Below, piece by piece: positions 35,353 to 43,623 of a DNA stretch of 64,000 bases; the stretch's first letter is position 1, and every line of letters begins with the position of its first letter. The stretch is taken from assembly GCF_003932785.1 (NCBI RefSeq), contig NZ_RQYT01000004.1:1-64000 (forward strand), given 5' to 3'. This DNA is from Arachnia propionica (GTDB taxonomy: Bacteria > Actinomycetota > Actinomycetes > Propionibacteriales > Propionibacteriaceae). Below the pieces are notes generated by a model, which did not search any database, was not told where the DNA came from, and worked only from the letters and a program-made list of their open reading frames with translations. The position numbers were made by a program, and so were the translations under genes.

Positions 35353-36627
35353 GTGGGACGCATCGTCCAGAAGTTCGGCGGCTCGTCCGTTGCGGATGCC
35401 GAGTCCATCAAGCGTGTCGCCCGCCGGATCGCCAGGACGCGGGCCGACGGGCACGAGGTCATCATCGTCATCTCCGCGATGGGGGACACCACCGACGAGC
35501 TCATGGACCTGGCTCTCAAGGTCAGCCCGCGACCGAAGTCCCGTGAACTCGACATGCTGCTCACCACCGGTGAGCGGCAGTCGGCGGCGCTGCTGGCGAT
35601 GGCCCTGTCCGACCTGGGCGTCGACGCCGTCTCCTACACCGGCTCCCAGGCCGGGGTCCTGACCACCCCCACCCACGGCAACGCCCGGATCATCAAGATC
35701 ACCCCCGGCCGGGTCGAGGAGGCCGTCAACCAGGGCAACGTCGCGATCGTTGCCGGGTTCCAGGGGGTGGCGCAGTCGACCAAGGACGTCACGACGCTGG
35801 GTCGCGGTGCCTCCGACACCACCGCCGTCGCGTTGGCAGCGGCCCTCGAGGCGGATCACTGCGAGATCTACACCGACGTCGACGGGGTCTACACCGCCGA
35901 CCCGCGGATCGTGCCGAGCGCCCGCCGCATCGACGTCATCGGTTACGAGGAGATGATGGAACTCGCCGCATCCGGCGCGAAGATCCTTCATCTCAGGTGT
36001 GTCGAGTACGCGCGTCGCGAGAACGTGAAGGTCCATGTCCGGTCGTCGTTCAGCGACAGACCGGGAACCTGGGTGGTGCCCCAGGAGGAGATCGAGAAGG
36101 GAACAGGTATGGAAGAGGCCATCATCACCGGGGTCGCCCACGACCGCAGCGAGGCGAAGATCACCATCATCGGGGTTCCCGACCAGGTCGGTGAGGCAGC
36201 CGCGATCTTCAAGGCGATCTCCGATGCCGAGATCAACATCGACATGATCGTCCAGAACGTCTCCCGTCTGTCGGATGTGAAGACCGACATCTCCTTCACC
36301 CTGCCGATGAGCGACGGGAAGAAGGCCCTCGAGGCCCTCGACTCGGTGAAGGAGCAGGTTGGCTTCGACGACGTCCTCTACGACGATCAGGTCGGCAAGG
36401 TGTCCATCGTCGGGGTGGGGATGCGGTCCCACCCGGGTGTCACCGCGACCTTCTTCGAGGCCCTGGCCGCCGAGAACGTCAACCTGCAGATGATCTCCAC
36501 CTCCGAGATCCGCATCTCCGTGGTGGTGGGGGCCGACGAGGTGGACCGTGCGGTGCGTGGCGCCCACGCCGCATTCGGGCTGGATGCCGACGAGGAGGCG
36601 ATCGTCTACGCCGGTACCGGCCGCTGA
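35353..36627 (+). CDS. lysC: Aspartate kinase
   Basis: This 424-aa enzyme makes aspartyl phosphate for lysine, threonine and methionine synthesis. The kinase domain begins [17 protein letters not shown] (K7), with [16 protein letters not shown] near 160. Two ACT domains (about 270-420) give feedback control by Lys/Thr. GTG 35353 follows AGGAGG 6 nt upstream. An internal ATG at 36109 ([12 protein letters not shown]), preceded by AGAAGGGAACAGGT, matches the beta-subunit start known for actinobacterial and Bacillus aspartokinases, so two products are likely. Confidence 0.97.
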   Translation: MGRIVQKFGGSSVADAESIKRVARRIARTRADGHEVIIVISAMGDTTDELMDLALKVSPRPKSRELDMLLTTGERQSAALLAMALSDLGVDAVSYTGSQAGVLTTPTHGNARIIKITPGRVEEAVNQGNVAIVAGFQGVAQSTKDVTTLGRGASDTTAVALAAALEADHCEIYTDVDGVYTADPRIVPSARRIDVIGYEEMMELAASGAKILHLRCVEYARRENVKVHVRSSFSDRPGTWVVPQEEIEKGTGMEEAIITGVAHDRSEAKITIIGVPDQVGEAAAIFKAISDAEINIDMIVQNVSRLSDVKTDISFTLPMSDGKKALEALDSVKEQVGFDDVLYDDQVGKVSIVGVGMRSHPGVTATFFEALAAENVNLQMISTSEIRISVVVGADEVDRAVRGAHAAFGLDADEEAIVYAGTGR

Positions 36628-36632
36628 CGGCC

Positions 36633-38528
36633 GTGGCGCGGGGGGGTGTGGTGAGGCCGGATCAGCCTGCGGGCAGCTTCGGTCGCCCGGAGCGGCTGTC
36701 CATCGGCCCGTTCGCCCGGGACCGGGCGGTGCTGCGGCACCGGGTGGATCGCCGCACGGTGCGCCGTATCCTCGCGGAGGGGCGGCCGTTCTCCGGGCGG
36801 ATCGCGTTGCTCGTCCTGGCGGTGCTGGGAGGCAGTGCCGCCACCGTCGTGCCGCTGCTGCTGTTCCAGCGGATCATCGACGACGGGGTGCTCGGCGGCG
36901 ACGTCGGCGTCATCGTGCGTTACGCGCTGCTCGTGGCGGGGATCGCGGTGGTGGCGGCGGTGCTGGCGGTCACGGAGCGGTGGTGCTCGGTCCACATCGG
37001 GGAGGGGATGATCCATCGGCTGCGCACCCGGCTGTTCACCCACGTCTCCTCGCTGCCGCTGGCGTTCTTCACCCGCACCAACTCCGGACGGCTGGTGTCG
37101 CGGCTGTCCAGCGACGTCGCCGGGGCGCAGCAGGCGTTCACCTCCGCGCTGACGTCGGCGCTGACGAACACCGTCACCCTGGTGCTGGTGGTGGGGTCGA
37201 TGCTGCTGCTGTCGTGGCAGCTGACCCTGGCGGCGCTGGTCCTGCTGCCGGTGTTCATGGTGCCGGCGAAGCTCATCTCCATCCGGATGGCCCATCTCGG
37301 CAGGCAGCGGATGGATCACAACGCCGCCCTGACGGAGACGATGACGGAGCGGTTCTCCGTCTCCGGGGCGCTGCTGGTGAAGCTGTTCGGGGATCCCGAG
37401 CGGGAGCGCGCCCGGTTCGACGCCCAGGCCGCCGCCGTCGCGGAGGACGGGGTGCGGATGGCGCTGGTGGTGCGGGTGTTCCTGGCGGCGCTGGCCCTCG
37501 TCGGCTCGCTGGCGACGGCGTTGTTCTACGGGTTCGGTGGGGTCGCGGTGCTGCGGGACCAGCTGAGTCTCGGCACCCTGACGGCCCTCGTCGCGTTGCT
37601 GGCCCGGCTGTACGGGCCGTTGATGGCCCTGACGAACGTGAGGATCGACCTCATGACGGCGCTGGTGAGTTTCGAGCGGGTCTACGAGGTGCTCGATCTG
37701 GAACCGACCATCCGCGACGCCGTCGACGCGGTGGAGGTGCCGCACCCGGTTGGGGTGGAGCTGGAGGACGTCTGGTTCACCTACCCGGCTGCCGAGGATG
37801 TGTCGTTGCGGTCGCTCGCCCCGGAGGCGGGGGCCGTCGAGGGGGCGGGCGAGCCGGTGCTGCGCGGGGTGAGCCTGATGGCGGCGCCGGGGGAGACGAT
37901 CGCCCTGGTCGGGTCGTCGGGGGCGGGGAAGACGACGATCACGCATCTGGTCGCCCGGCTGTACGACGTCGACTCCGGCGCGGTGCGGGTCGGGGGCGTG
38001 GATGTGCGTCGGCTGAGGCAGGCGAGCCTGCGGGACGCCGTCGGCTACGTCACCCAGGACGCGCACCTGTTCCATGACACGGTCCGCGCCAATCTGCTGT
38101 TCGCCCGGCCGGAGGCCGACGAGGCGGAGCTGTGGGAGGCGCTCGAGGCGGCGCAGGTCGCGGACGTGGTGCGGCGGCTCCCGGACGGGCTGGACACCGT
38201 CGTCGGGGAGCGTGGGTACCGGTTGAGTGGGGGTGAGCGGCAGCGGGTCGCGATCGCGAGGCTGCTGCTGAAGTCACCGCCGGTGATCGTGCTGGACGAG
38301 GCGACGGCGCACTTGGACGCCACCTCGGAGCACGCGGTGCAGCAGGCCCTGGACGCGGCGCGGGCGGGTCGTACGGCCATCGTGGTGGCCCATCGTCTGT
38401 CGACGGTGCGTCAGGCGGACCAGATCCTGGTGCTGGAACACGGCCGCATCGTCGAGCGGGGCACCCACGACGAGCTGTTGGCGGCCGGAGGTGCCTACGC
38501 GACGCTGTACGGTCGCCAGTTCAGCTGA
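36633..38528 (+). CDS. ABC exporter, fused membrane and ATPase domains
   Basis: The 631-aa half-transporter has about 60 soluble residues, six membrane helices (about 55-345), then an ATPase domain with SSGAGKTT near 424, LSGGERQRVAIARLLL and VIVLDEATAHLDA. It belongs to the MsbA/LmrA-like multidrug/lipid group. GTG 36633 is 5 nt after lysC, so cotranscription is likely although no metabolic link is evident. The substrate is unknown; a homodimer is expected. Confidence 0.93.
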   Translation: MARGGVVRPDQPAGSFGRPERLSIGPFARDRAVLRHRVDRRTVRRILAEGRPFSGRIALLVLAVLGGSAATVVPLLLFQRIIDDGVLGGDVGVIVRYALLVAGIAVVAAVLAVTERWCSVHIGEGMIHRLRTRLFTHVSSLPLAFFTRTNSGRLVSRLSSDVAGAQQAFTSALTSALTNTVTLVLVVGSMLLLSWQLTLAALVLLPVFMVPAKLISIRMAHLGRQRMDHNAALTETMTERFSVSGALLVKLFGDPERERARFDAQAAAVAEDGVRMALVVRVFLAALALVGSLATALFYGFGGVAVLRDQLSLGTLTALVALLARLYGPLMALTNVRIDLMTALVSFERVYEVLDLEPTIRDAVDAVEVPHPVGVELEDVWFTYPAAEDVSLRSLAPEAGAVEGAGEPVLRGVSLMAAPGETIALVGSSGAGKTTITHLVARLYDVDSGAVRVGGVDVRRLRQASLRDAVGYVTQDAHLFHDTVRANLLFARPEADEAELWEALEAAQVADVVRRLPDGLDTVVGERGYRLSGGERQRVAIARLLLKSPPVIVLDEATAHLDATSEHAVQQALDAARAGRTAIVVAHRLSTVRQADQILVLEHGRIVERGTHDELLAAGGAYATLYGRQFS

Positions 38529-38599
38529 GGGCTGCCGCCGAACTGCCGCCGAACTGCCGCCGGGTCCCATCCGCTGCCCTGTCCCCGTCACTCTCCCCG

Positions 38600-38675
38600 G
38601 GCACGAATCGCCGTTCTGCTTTTCTGGCAGCGTTGACATCGGCGTTTCGTGCAAGTAGACCGGCGGTTCCTGCAC
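38600..38675. repeat. Family B imperfect palindromic repeat (copy 3)
   Basis: GGCACGAATCGCCGTTCTGC on the left and CGGCGGTTCCTGCA on the right. The middle is diverged and lacks GAAACGTTTC. Together with the D repeat at 38824 it fills the 514-nt space 38529-39042, where no gene is supported. Confidence 0.7.
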
Positions 38676-38823
38676 GGCAGGATGGAGGAAGGGGACGGCA
38701 TGCCCGCCCGCGTTTGGTCGCCCGAACCGGTAGTGTTGCGCATCATGATCGGCCCGCTCGCCTCACGGCTCGGGCCGATTTTCCCGTGTCTGCCTGTGGC
38801 CTGATGGTGGTGCGTCCTCTTGT

Positions 38824-38909
38824 CCGCTGGTCGAGCCGGACCGCGCGCCAGTGCGCCGTCCGTATCGAGGCCCTTGGCACACGGTTCTGGGACTCGCGCC
38901 AGGCGGGAC
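38824..38909 (+). repeat. Family D repeat (copy 1)
   Basis: CGCTGGTCGAGCCGGACCGC through CTTGGCACACGG to CTGGGACTCG; the inverse complement of 41733-41820 matches it at most positions by eye. Short stretches on its right (near 38935-38957) code WILDY in the minus strand, like the gene at 39575-39880, probably a remnant. Confidence 0.65.
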
Positions 38910-39042
38910 TTCCCGGGGGCCCAGCTGTAATCGAGAATCCAGCGGTCCTTAGTGGAGTTGGTTGGGTGCGTTGGAGATGTCGGGTTGGGCTTCGAGCGGC
39001 TCAATCGGTGACGCATTGCGATGCCGTCGGCTGCCAGTGCTT

Positions 39043-39290
39043 TCAGGGCAACAGGTCCCAGAACTGCTTCCGTGCAGGCATGGCATGGATGATCATCTCG
39101 TCGCCGCTCCGGAAGATGAGTACCACGGTCTCGAGAAGGCGTGCTTGGGTGTCGAACCCCAGACGCAACTCGCGTTGTGGCCAGTCGCCCCGAATCGTCA
39201 AGGGGTTCCACCCATTGCGCCCAGTGAGCCGCATGGACGGAATCTTCGCTGCTGACCCCCGTGCTTGAGTGCGCTTGGGCGTATCTTCAT
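39043..39290 (-). pseudogene. Frameshifted toxin gene of a CopG-type toxin-antitoxin pair
   Basis: Starting at ATG 39290, which overlaps the antitoxin stop, the first frame gives MKIRPSALKHG. The reading then continues only after dropping one G from a run of five (39256-39260): VSSEDSVHAAHWAQWVEPLD. It returns to a third frame after dropping one G from a second run: PQRELRLGFDTQARLLETVV, ending MIIHAMPARKQFWDLLP. Joined, these make an ~80-aa protein like small actinobacterial toxins paired with CopG antitoxins (from memory of the family). Two single-base insertions, both in G-runs, mean real decay or sequencing error. The last frame alone could be read as a 63-aa ORF from 39234. Confidence 0.7.
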
Positions 39291-39532
39291 GCCGCGAACT
39301 GGGTCAGAGCCTGTCGAAGTGCCTCTGAGGGACTCATGTGGTTGCGTGCTGCGATGGCGTCGAGTGCTGCGATTTCGTCCATGCTGAGTCGTACGGCAAC
39401 GACCTGCATGGGTTCGGCACCGCGGCCCGGTCGGCCCCGGCCACGGCGTTTCAACTCGGCGACATCGTAACCAGCCTCAGCCTCGGCGACCCAGGCCTGG
39501 ATCTGTTCCTCGCTGATCTCGGTCTCACTCAC
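39287..39532 (-). CDS. CopG-like ribbon-helix-helix antitoxin
   Basis: The 81-aa protein has an N-terminal acidic region and a C-terminal RHH domain (about 40-78; QVVAVRLSMDEIAALDAIAA, SPSEALRQAL) that would bind its own promoter and neutralise the toxin encoded downstream. It starts at GTG 39532, 6 nt after a TACGAT box. The toxin gene start overlaps its TGA. Confidence 0.85.
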   Translation of the reverse strand: MSETEISEEQIQAWVAEAEAGYDVAELKRRGRGRPGRGAEPMQVVAVRLSMDEIAALDAIAARNHMSPSEALRQALTQFAA

Positions 39533-39538
39533 GCAAAT

Positions 39539-39544
39539 ATCGTA
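39539..39544 (-). promoter_or_regulatory. -10 box of a leaderless promoter (antitoxin)
   Basis: TACGAT on the minus strand, 6 nt before the GTG at 39532. Confidence 0.65.
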
Positions 39545-39574
39545 AACGAAATTCCGTGAATGGGTCAGGGGCTG

Positions 39575-39880
39575 TCACGTGGCAGGGACACCGCAGCGGA
39601 TGCGCATCGACTCCGGTTCGGCGACCAGGGCCATGACCTTGCCGAATGCCGAGGTGCCCGCGACCTTGCCCATGGATTCCTGTGCCTGGAGGAGGGTGTC
39701 CCAGCGGTAGTCCAGGATCCAGTGGTCCTCGGTTTCTGCCTCGCGGTAGAGGGTTCGGCTCTGGAACCCGCCGATGAGGTCCAACTCCCGGTCGAGTTCG
39801 CTCAGGGCCTGCGCCAGGGCCTCGGCGGTGGTCTCAGGGAGGGTGCGGAACTCGACGATCTCGATGATGGCCATGCTCAT
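39575..39880 (-). CDS. Antibiotic-biosynthesis-monooxygenase-like (ABM) small protein
   Basis: The 101-aa protein has the dimeric alpha+beta barrel pattern (MAIIEIVEFRTLPE, LDLIGGFQSRTLYRE, DHWILDYRWDTLLQAQE). The family includes monooxygenases and chaperone-like proteins without cofactor, so the activity is not certain. ATG 39880 overlaps the stop of the upstream DNA-repair gene; GGAAAGG precedes it. ATG 39874 is an alternative. Third gene of a MarR-controlled operon. Confidence 0.75.
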   Translation of the reverse strand: MSMAIIEIVEFRTLPETTAEALAQALSELDRELDLIGGFQSRTLYREAETEDHWILDYRWDTLLQAQESMGKVAGTSAFGKVMALVAEPESMRIRCGVPAT

Positions 39881-40626
39881 CCTTTCCTTTCCTCGGGGGG
39901 CCGCTGCACGGAACGCAGCGCCCGTTTCGTGATGCGGCTGGTGGCGGGGGTGGGGCTCTCCTCCTGCCAGCGACGGCACAGCTCAACCGCCCAGTTGGGG
40001 CGGGTTCTCGCGGCGTCGTTGATCCAGTTCGCGACCGAGTCCTGGACGTAGCGCGACGGGTCGGATCGCAGTGGCTCCAGCAGGGGCTCGCCCCGGTGTG
40101 GTTCCTGTTTCAGCTCCTCGATGTGCCTCGCCCACACCCCGCGCGGGCGCAGCGCCTCGCTCGCGAAGCGTCGGATGCGTTCGGAGGTGTGGACCGTCCA
40201 GGGAATGAGGAGGGCGATTCCTGCGTCGAGGTCCCGGACCAGCGACGGGCGGGCCGCCATCCAGGCCCATTCCCGGACCGCGAAGTGCTCGTCGTCGGCG
40301 AACGGCTGCAGCTGGTCGAGCATCACCTCGGGGTCGTTCCCGTGGCGATGTGCGATGGCGAAGCACACCCAGCCCCGGACGGTGTCGGACGGGTGGCGCG
40401 CGAAGCTGATGTCGTCGATCCGGGTGAGGAGTTCTCCCATCGCCCACATGCGGCGCAGGATTCCCAGCTTCCCGGCCGCCGTCGCAGCCACGAGGAGATC
40501 CGGGGCCGGATCGGGGACGACGGCGCGGAGCAGGGTCGGCTGGTCGACGGCGAGGGCCTCGGCCAGGGTGCGGGAGGCGGTGTGGCCGCTGTTGAGGGCG
40601 TCGAGACGCTCCGAATCGATGCTCAT
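39877..40626 (-). CDS. HEAT-repeat DNA alkylation repair-like protein (AlkC/AlkD type)
   Basis: The 249-aa protein starts MSIDSERLDALNSGHTASRT. Helical repeats such as DTVRGWVCFAIAHRH, FAVREWAWMAARPSL and SERIRRFASEALRPRGVW fit the AlkC/AlkD-like HEAT superfamily of alkylpurine glycosylases. Catalytic residues cannot be assigned with certainty. Start and stop overlap the neighbours by 4 nt each (ATGA), so translation is coupled. Confidence 0.82.
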   Translation of the reverse strand: MSIDSERLDALNSGHTASRTLAEALAVDQPTLLRAVVPDPAPDLLVAATAAGKLGILRRMWAMGELLTRIDDISFARHPSDTVRGWVCFAIAHRHGNDPEVMLDQLQPFADDEHFAVREWAWMAARPSLVRDLDAGIALLIPWTVHTSERIRRFASEALRPRGVWARHIEELKQEPHRGEPLLEPLRSDPSRYVQDSVANWINDAARTRPNWAVELCRRWQEESPTPATSRITKRALRSVQRPPEERKG

Positions 40627-41102
40627 GGATGTTCCCTCAGATTGGCCTGAAGGGTTGCCAGCACCTGCTCGATCACCTCGAACGCCTCCGGGCCGATCCC
40701 GTCGGCCAGTTGCCCCAGCCAATCGGCGTAGATCGGGGTGAGGGTCGCCGCCAACTGCTCGCCCTCCGCGGTGGGAACGAGCACGCGGGCCCGACGGTCC
40801 GTCTCGTGTGCGCGACGCTCGATCAGGCCCGCACGCTCCAACCCGTCCAGCAGGCCGGTCACCGTGGCGGTCGTCACATCCAGCCGGTCCGCCAGCCCGC
40901 GGGGACTGAGCCCCGGCTCGTCGACGACGGCGAGCAGGGCCGCGAGCCGCCCCTCCGACAGTTGATGCTCAGCCAGCAACCGAGCGCAGGCTGCGTCGAT
41001 GCGCCGGGTCGTGGTGTGCAGGGCGAGTACCAGTCGGGCAGCCGGATCGTCGCCGATCTGATCCAGCAGCAGCCGCTGTTTCACGCCCACGAGATCGTTC
41101 AT
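40623..41102 (-). CDS. MarR-family transcriptional regulator
   Basis: The 159-aa protein has a winged helix (about 50-115; SPRGLADRLDVTTATVTGLL, DGLERAGLIERRAHETDRRA) with flanking dimerisation helices. MarR proteins repress until they bind a small ligand. It is the first gene of a three-gene overlapping operon with the HEAT repair-like and ABM genes. A palindrome 11-28 nt upstream of its start (41114-41131) is the likely operator, so autoregulation is expected. Confidence 0.92.
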   Translation of the reverse strand: MNDLVGVKQRLLLDQIGDDPAARLVLALHTTTRRIDAACARLLAEHQLSEGRLAALLAVVDEPGLSPRGLADRLDVTTATVTGLLDGLERAGLIERRAHETDRRARVLVPTAEGEQLAATLTPIYADWLGQLADGIGPEAFEVIEQVLATLQANLREHP

Positions 41103-41113
41103 GAGGCGCCATG

Positions 41114-41131
41114 TTACTAGGTGGCTAGCAA
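41114..41131. promoter_or_regulatory. Likely MarR operator
   Basis: TTACTAG-gtgg-CTAGCAA, an 18-bp dyad with one mismatch, just upstream of the marR start and over its promoter region. Confidence 0.6.
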
Positions 41132-41177
41132 AGATTAAAGCGGGCTGACCGGCGGGGTGAGTGGGCTCGGTGAGGGG

Positions 41178-41465
41178 CTACCGGAAGACGCTCCACGGCC
41201 CCGAGCCGACCTTGTCCCGCTTGAGCTCCCAGTTCATGCCGCATTCCTGGCAGACCCCCATGGACTTGTTCGCGGCCTTGGACGTGCTGGTCCCCAGATT
41301 CTTCTTCCAGAACAGGTTTGAGAATCTGCAGGTCACCAGGGCGACGGCTTTGCGAGCGATGTTGTTCATCCTGCCGCCGAAGCCCAGTCCCTTGTGTGTC
41401 GTCTTCTGGCCGTGCTGGATCATCTGCACCTGGATGTTCTCACTGTGGCAGCTGGGGCATTGCAT
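41178..41465 (-). CDS. Small zinc-ribbon protein
   Basis: The 95-aa protein has an N-terminal CPSC pair (residues 3-6) and a C-terminal CQEC pair (about 72-75), which would bind one zinc, and a basic middle. GGAGAAGGA lies directly before the ATG. The broad family is unassigned; such proteins are common next to phage or accessory genes. Function unknown. Confidence 0.7.
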   Translation of the reverse strand: MQCPSCHSENIQVQMIQHGQKTTHKGLGFGGRMNNIARKAVALVTCRFSNLFWKKNLGTSTSKAANKSMGVCQECGMNWELKRDKVGSGPWSVFR

Positions 41466-41732
41466 TCCTTCTCCTGTCTGAAAGGCTGACGGGACGCAGT
41501 GTGCCGAGTCCGGACGATGAGTGCCAAGAGGTCGTCAAGTCAGCTGCGCGGGCTGCCCACGTCTCGGTGGCGGTGGCGTCGTGCGCTCGGGCCATGAAAG
41601 TCGAGGAGCAGGAGACCCGCGACCCACTGCAGGACGGCTGAGGCCGCCGTTGCCGCAACCAGCCATCCCGGGCGGGCTCCGGCGGACCCCAAACGCCTGG
41701 TGGCCTGGGTGATCCAGGCGTTGAAGGCGTGT

Positions 41733-41820
41733 CCTCCCGCCCGGCTCGAGTCCCAGCGCCGTGTGCCAAGGGTCTCGACACGGACGGCTCGCTGGCGCTC
41801 GCGGTCCGGCTCGACCAGCG
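41733..41820 (-). repeat. Family D repeat (copy 2)
   Basis: Inverted relative to 38824-38909, with matching CGCTGGTCGAGCCGGACCGC and CTTGGCACACGG segments. It lies in the 462-nt gap 41466-41927, where no gene is supported. Confidence 0.65.
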
Positions 41821-41915
41821 GAAGAAGGGTGGAGAGCAAGGGCAAGGCTGTTCCGGGGCTCGAGGTGCACCGCCAGCTTCAGGGGCGGCCACTGGGCATC
41901 GTGTTCTCCGGGAGG

Positions 41916-41921
41916 TATGAT
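41916..41921 (+). promoter_or_regulatory. -10 box of a leaderless promoter (antitoxin)
   Basis: TATGAT, 6 nt before the ATG at 41928. Confidence 0.65.
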
Positions 41922-41927
41922 TTCGGT

Positions 41928-42155
41928 ATGACTCGAAAGATCGCGGTGAGCCTGCCCGATGAGCAGGTGGAGATGATCCAGCGCGCCGTGCGGCAGGGGC
42001 GGGCCGCGTCGGTGTCCGGGTTCATCAGCCAGGCCGTGGCGCGTGCGGATCGCGAGGACAGCCTGCGGCTGCTGCTGGAGGAACTCGACCGCGACCTCGG
42101 CGCGGTGAGTGCGGAGGACCTGGCCTGGGCTGACCGGGAACTGGGGTTGGCGTGA
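41928..42155 (+). CDS. RHH antitoxin of a VapBC-like pair
   Basis: The 75-aa protein has an N-terminal ribbon-helix-helix (MTRKIAVSLPDEQVEMIQRA, SVSGFISQAVAR) and an acidic C-terminal tail that would wrap the toxin. It overlaps the PIN toxin gene by 4 nt (GTGA). Translation is probably leaderless. The pair sits next to family D repeats. Confidence 0.85.
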   Translation: MTRKIAVSLPDEQVEMIQRAVRQGRAASVSGFISQAVARADREDSLRLLLEELDRDLGAVSAEDLAWADRELGLA

Positions 42156-42538
42156 GCCTCGTCGCCGGCCTCGTCCTCGACACCGGCGCCCTCCTTGCCC
42201 TGGAGCGAGGGGATGCCAAGATCCGGGCGCTGCTCAGGCGGGCCGTCGAGAGCAGAGTGCCCTTGGCGGTGCCTGCCGGGGTCGTCGCCCAGGCCTGGCG
42301 CGGCGGTCCACGCCAGGCCCGGGTGGCGGCGCTGCTGGGCGATCCCGCCGTGAAGGTGGTCCCACTCGACGGGGTGTCCGCCCGGGCGGTCGGGGTGCTG
42401 TGCGGGCGAACGGGGCATGCCGACGTCGTCGACGTGCACGTGGCCCTCCACGCGCGGGAACACGGCCATGCCGTCGTCACCTCGGATCCCGTCGACCTCA
42501 GCGCCGTCGATCCCGGCCTGCACCTCATCGTCGTGTGA
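42152..42538 (+). CDS. PIN-domain toxin (VapC-like ribonuclease)
   Basis: The 128-aa protein has the PIN acidic residues: D10 in LVLDTGALLALE, E18 close by, D in DVVDVHVALHA (about 94-97) and TSDPVDLS (about 112-116). The family cleaves RNA with Mg2+. It starts at GTG 42152 on the antitoxin stop. Full length and apparently intact, unlike the toxin at 39043. Confidence 0.9.
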   Translation: MSLVAGLVLDTGALLALERGDAKIRALLRRAVESRVPLAVPAGVVAQAWRGGPRQARVAALLGDPAVKVVPLDGVSARAVGVLCGRTGHADVVDVHVALHAREHGHAVVTSDPVDLSAVDPGLHLIVV

Positions 42539-42552
42539 CCCGCGACCCCGCG

Positions 42553-42777
42553 TCACGCCCCGATGCGGGGGAAGGGGCGCAGGGAGAACAGCACCTCCAC
42601 CGGGACCTCGAAGTACTCGGCCAGCTGCAGGGCAAGCGTCAGCGACGGGGAGTACTCGCCGCGCTCCAGGTAGCCGACGGTCTGGTAGTGGATGCCCAGG
42701 GCCTCGGCCAGCTGGCGCCGCGAGATGCCTCGTTCGGCGCGCAGCATCGCGATGCGGTTGTGGATGGTCTCCGCCAT
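42553..42777 (-). CDS. XRE-family HTH regulator
   Basis: The 74-aa protein is almost entirely a Cro/C1-type HTH (RNRIAMLRAERGISRRQLAE-like, HYQTVGYLERGEYSPSL). Such single-domain regulators often end ABC-transporter operons in Gram-positives. Its ATG directly follows the permease TGA. It probably represses this operon through the palindrome at 44517-44534 (inference). Confidence 0.9.
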   Translation of the reverse strand: MAETIHNRIAMLRAERGISRRQLAEALGIHYQTVGYLERGEYSPSLTLALQLAEYFEVPVEVLFSLRPFPRIGA

Positions 42778-43623
42778 TCAGTACCCCCTGGCGAGGACGC
42801 GCTCGCGGGCCTTGGCCATCTGTGATCCGGACACACCCCTCACCATACGACGTAGCGCCCTCGGCGCGAGCACCAGACCCACGGCCGCCCAGAGCCCGAG
42901 GACGACGAGGGTCAGCACGGTCCGGAAGCTGCCGCCGAACTCCAGAACCGCCGCCTCGGCAGGCAGCATCGCGGAGCGCATCCCCAGGCCGATCCAGTAC
43001 GGGGGCAGGGCCTGAATCAGCCACTCGAACCACGCCGGGACCCGGTCATTGAGGGGGAAGAGCAGGTTGGAGGCCGCCATCAGGAGGTAGAGCCCGATGA
43101 GGGAGAAGGAGAGGGCCGCCGTGTTCCGTACGACGGCGCCCACGACTGCTCCGATGGGCAGGGTGGCGAGGAGTCCGAGTGTCGTGTAGCCCAACGTGGC
43201 CAGCCAGCCTCCCGGCCCGAAGGACACGATCTTGGGGATGAAGAGCGCCAGCGGAATGAGGGTGAGGATCACTGACGCCAAGGTGGACCCCGTGACGTAC
43301 ACGACCTTGCCGAACACGTAGGCCTGCATCCCGCCGGGCAGGCTCTTCATCCGAAGCAGGGTGCCGTCCTCCTTCTCGGTCATGATCGTCGACGCCATTC
43401 CCATGAACCCGCCCGTCGCGATCGCCATGGTGAGCCAGCCCGGTGCTGCGAAGCGTCCAATGCTGATCGTCGCCCGGTCCAGCTCGATGTTGTTCACGGA
43501 CAGCGCGAAAGCGGTTGCCAGTACGGGGAAGAAGAGGTAGGCGAGGGCTGCTGGGCTGCGTAGGTCTCCCAGCAGGTTCACGCCCGCCTGACGCAGGCTG
43601 GCGCTGATCGTGGTGCGGTTCAT
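42778..43623 (-). CDS. ABC-2 type permease
   Basis: The 281-aa protein has six predicted membrane helices and an ABC-2 pattern (MTEKEDGTLLRMKSLPGGMQ near 80-100). It starts at ATG 43623, overlapping the ATPase stop. It is the membrane part of a transporter with the ATPase encoded before it; substrate unknown, drug or peptide efflux likely. A longer frame reaching 44271 would lie inside the ATPase gene and is rejected. Confidence 0.9.
   Translation of the reverse strand: MNRTTISASLRQAGVNLLGDLRSPAALAYLFFPVLATAFALSVNNIELDRATISIGRFAAPGWLTMAIATGGFMGMASTIMTEKEDGTLLRMKSLPGGMQAYVFGKVVYVTGSTLASVILTLIPLALFIPKIVSFGPGGWLATLGYTTLGLLATLPIGAVVGAVVRNTAALSFSLIGLYLLMAASNLLFPLNDRVPAWFEWLIQALPPYWIGLGMRSAMLPAEAAVLEFGGSFRTVLTLVVLGLWAAVGLVLAPRALRRMVRGVSGSQMAKARERVLARGY

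Noticed and set aside
38588..39211. Minus-strand frame that includes WILDYSW, like WILDYRW in the gene at 39575
   Set aside because: Only about 25 bp match; the rest is repeat B and D sequence. At most a small relic of the ABM-like gene.
39043..39234. Independent 63-aa gene
   Set aside because: Only its second part resembles the toxin family; the first residues come from a wrong frame, so a frameshifted longer toxin explains it better.
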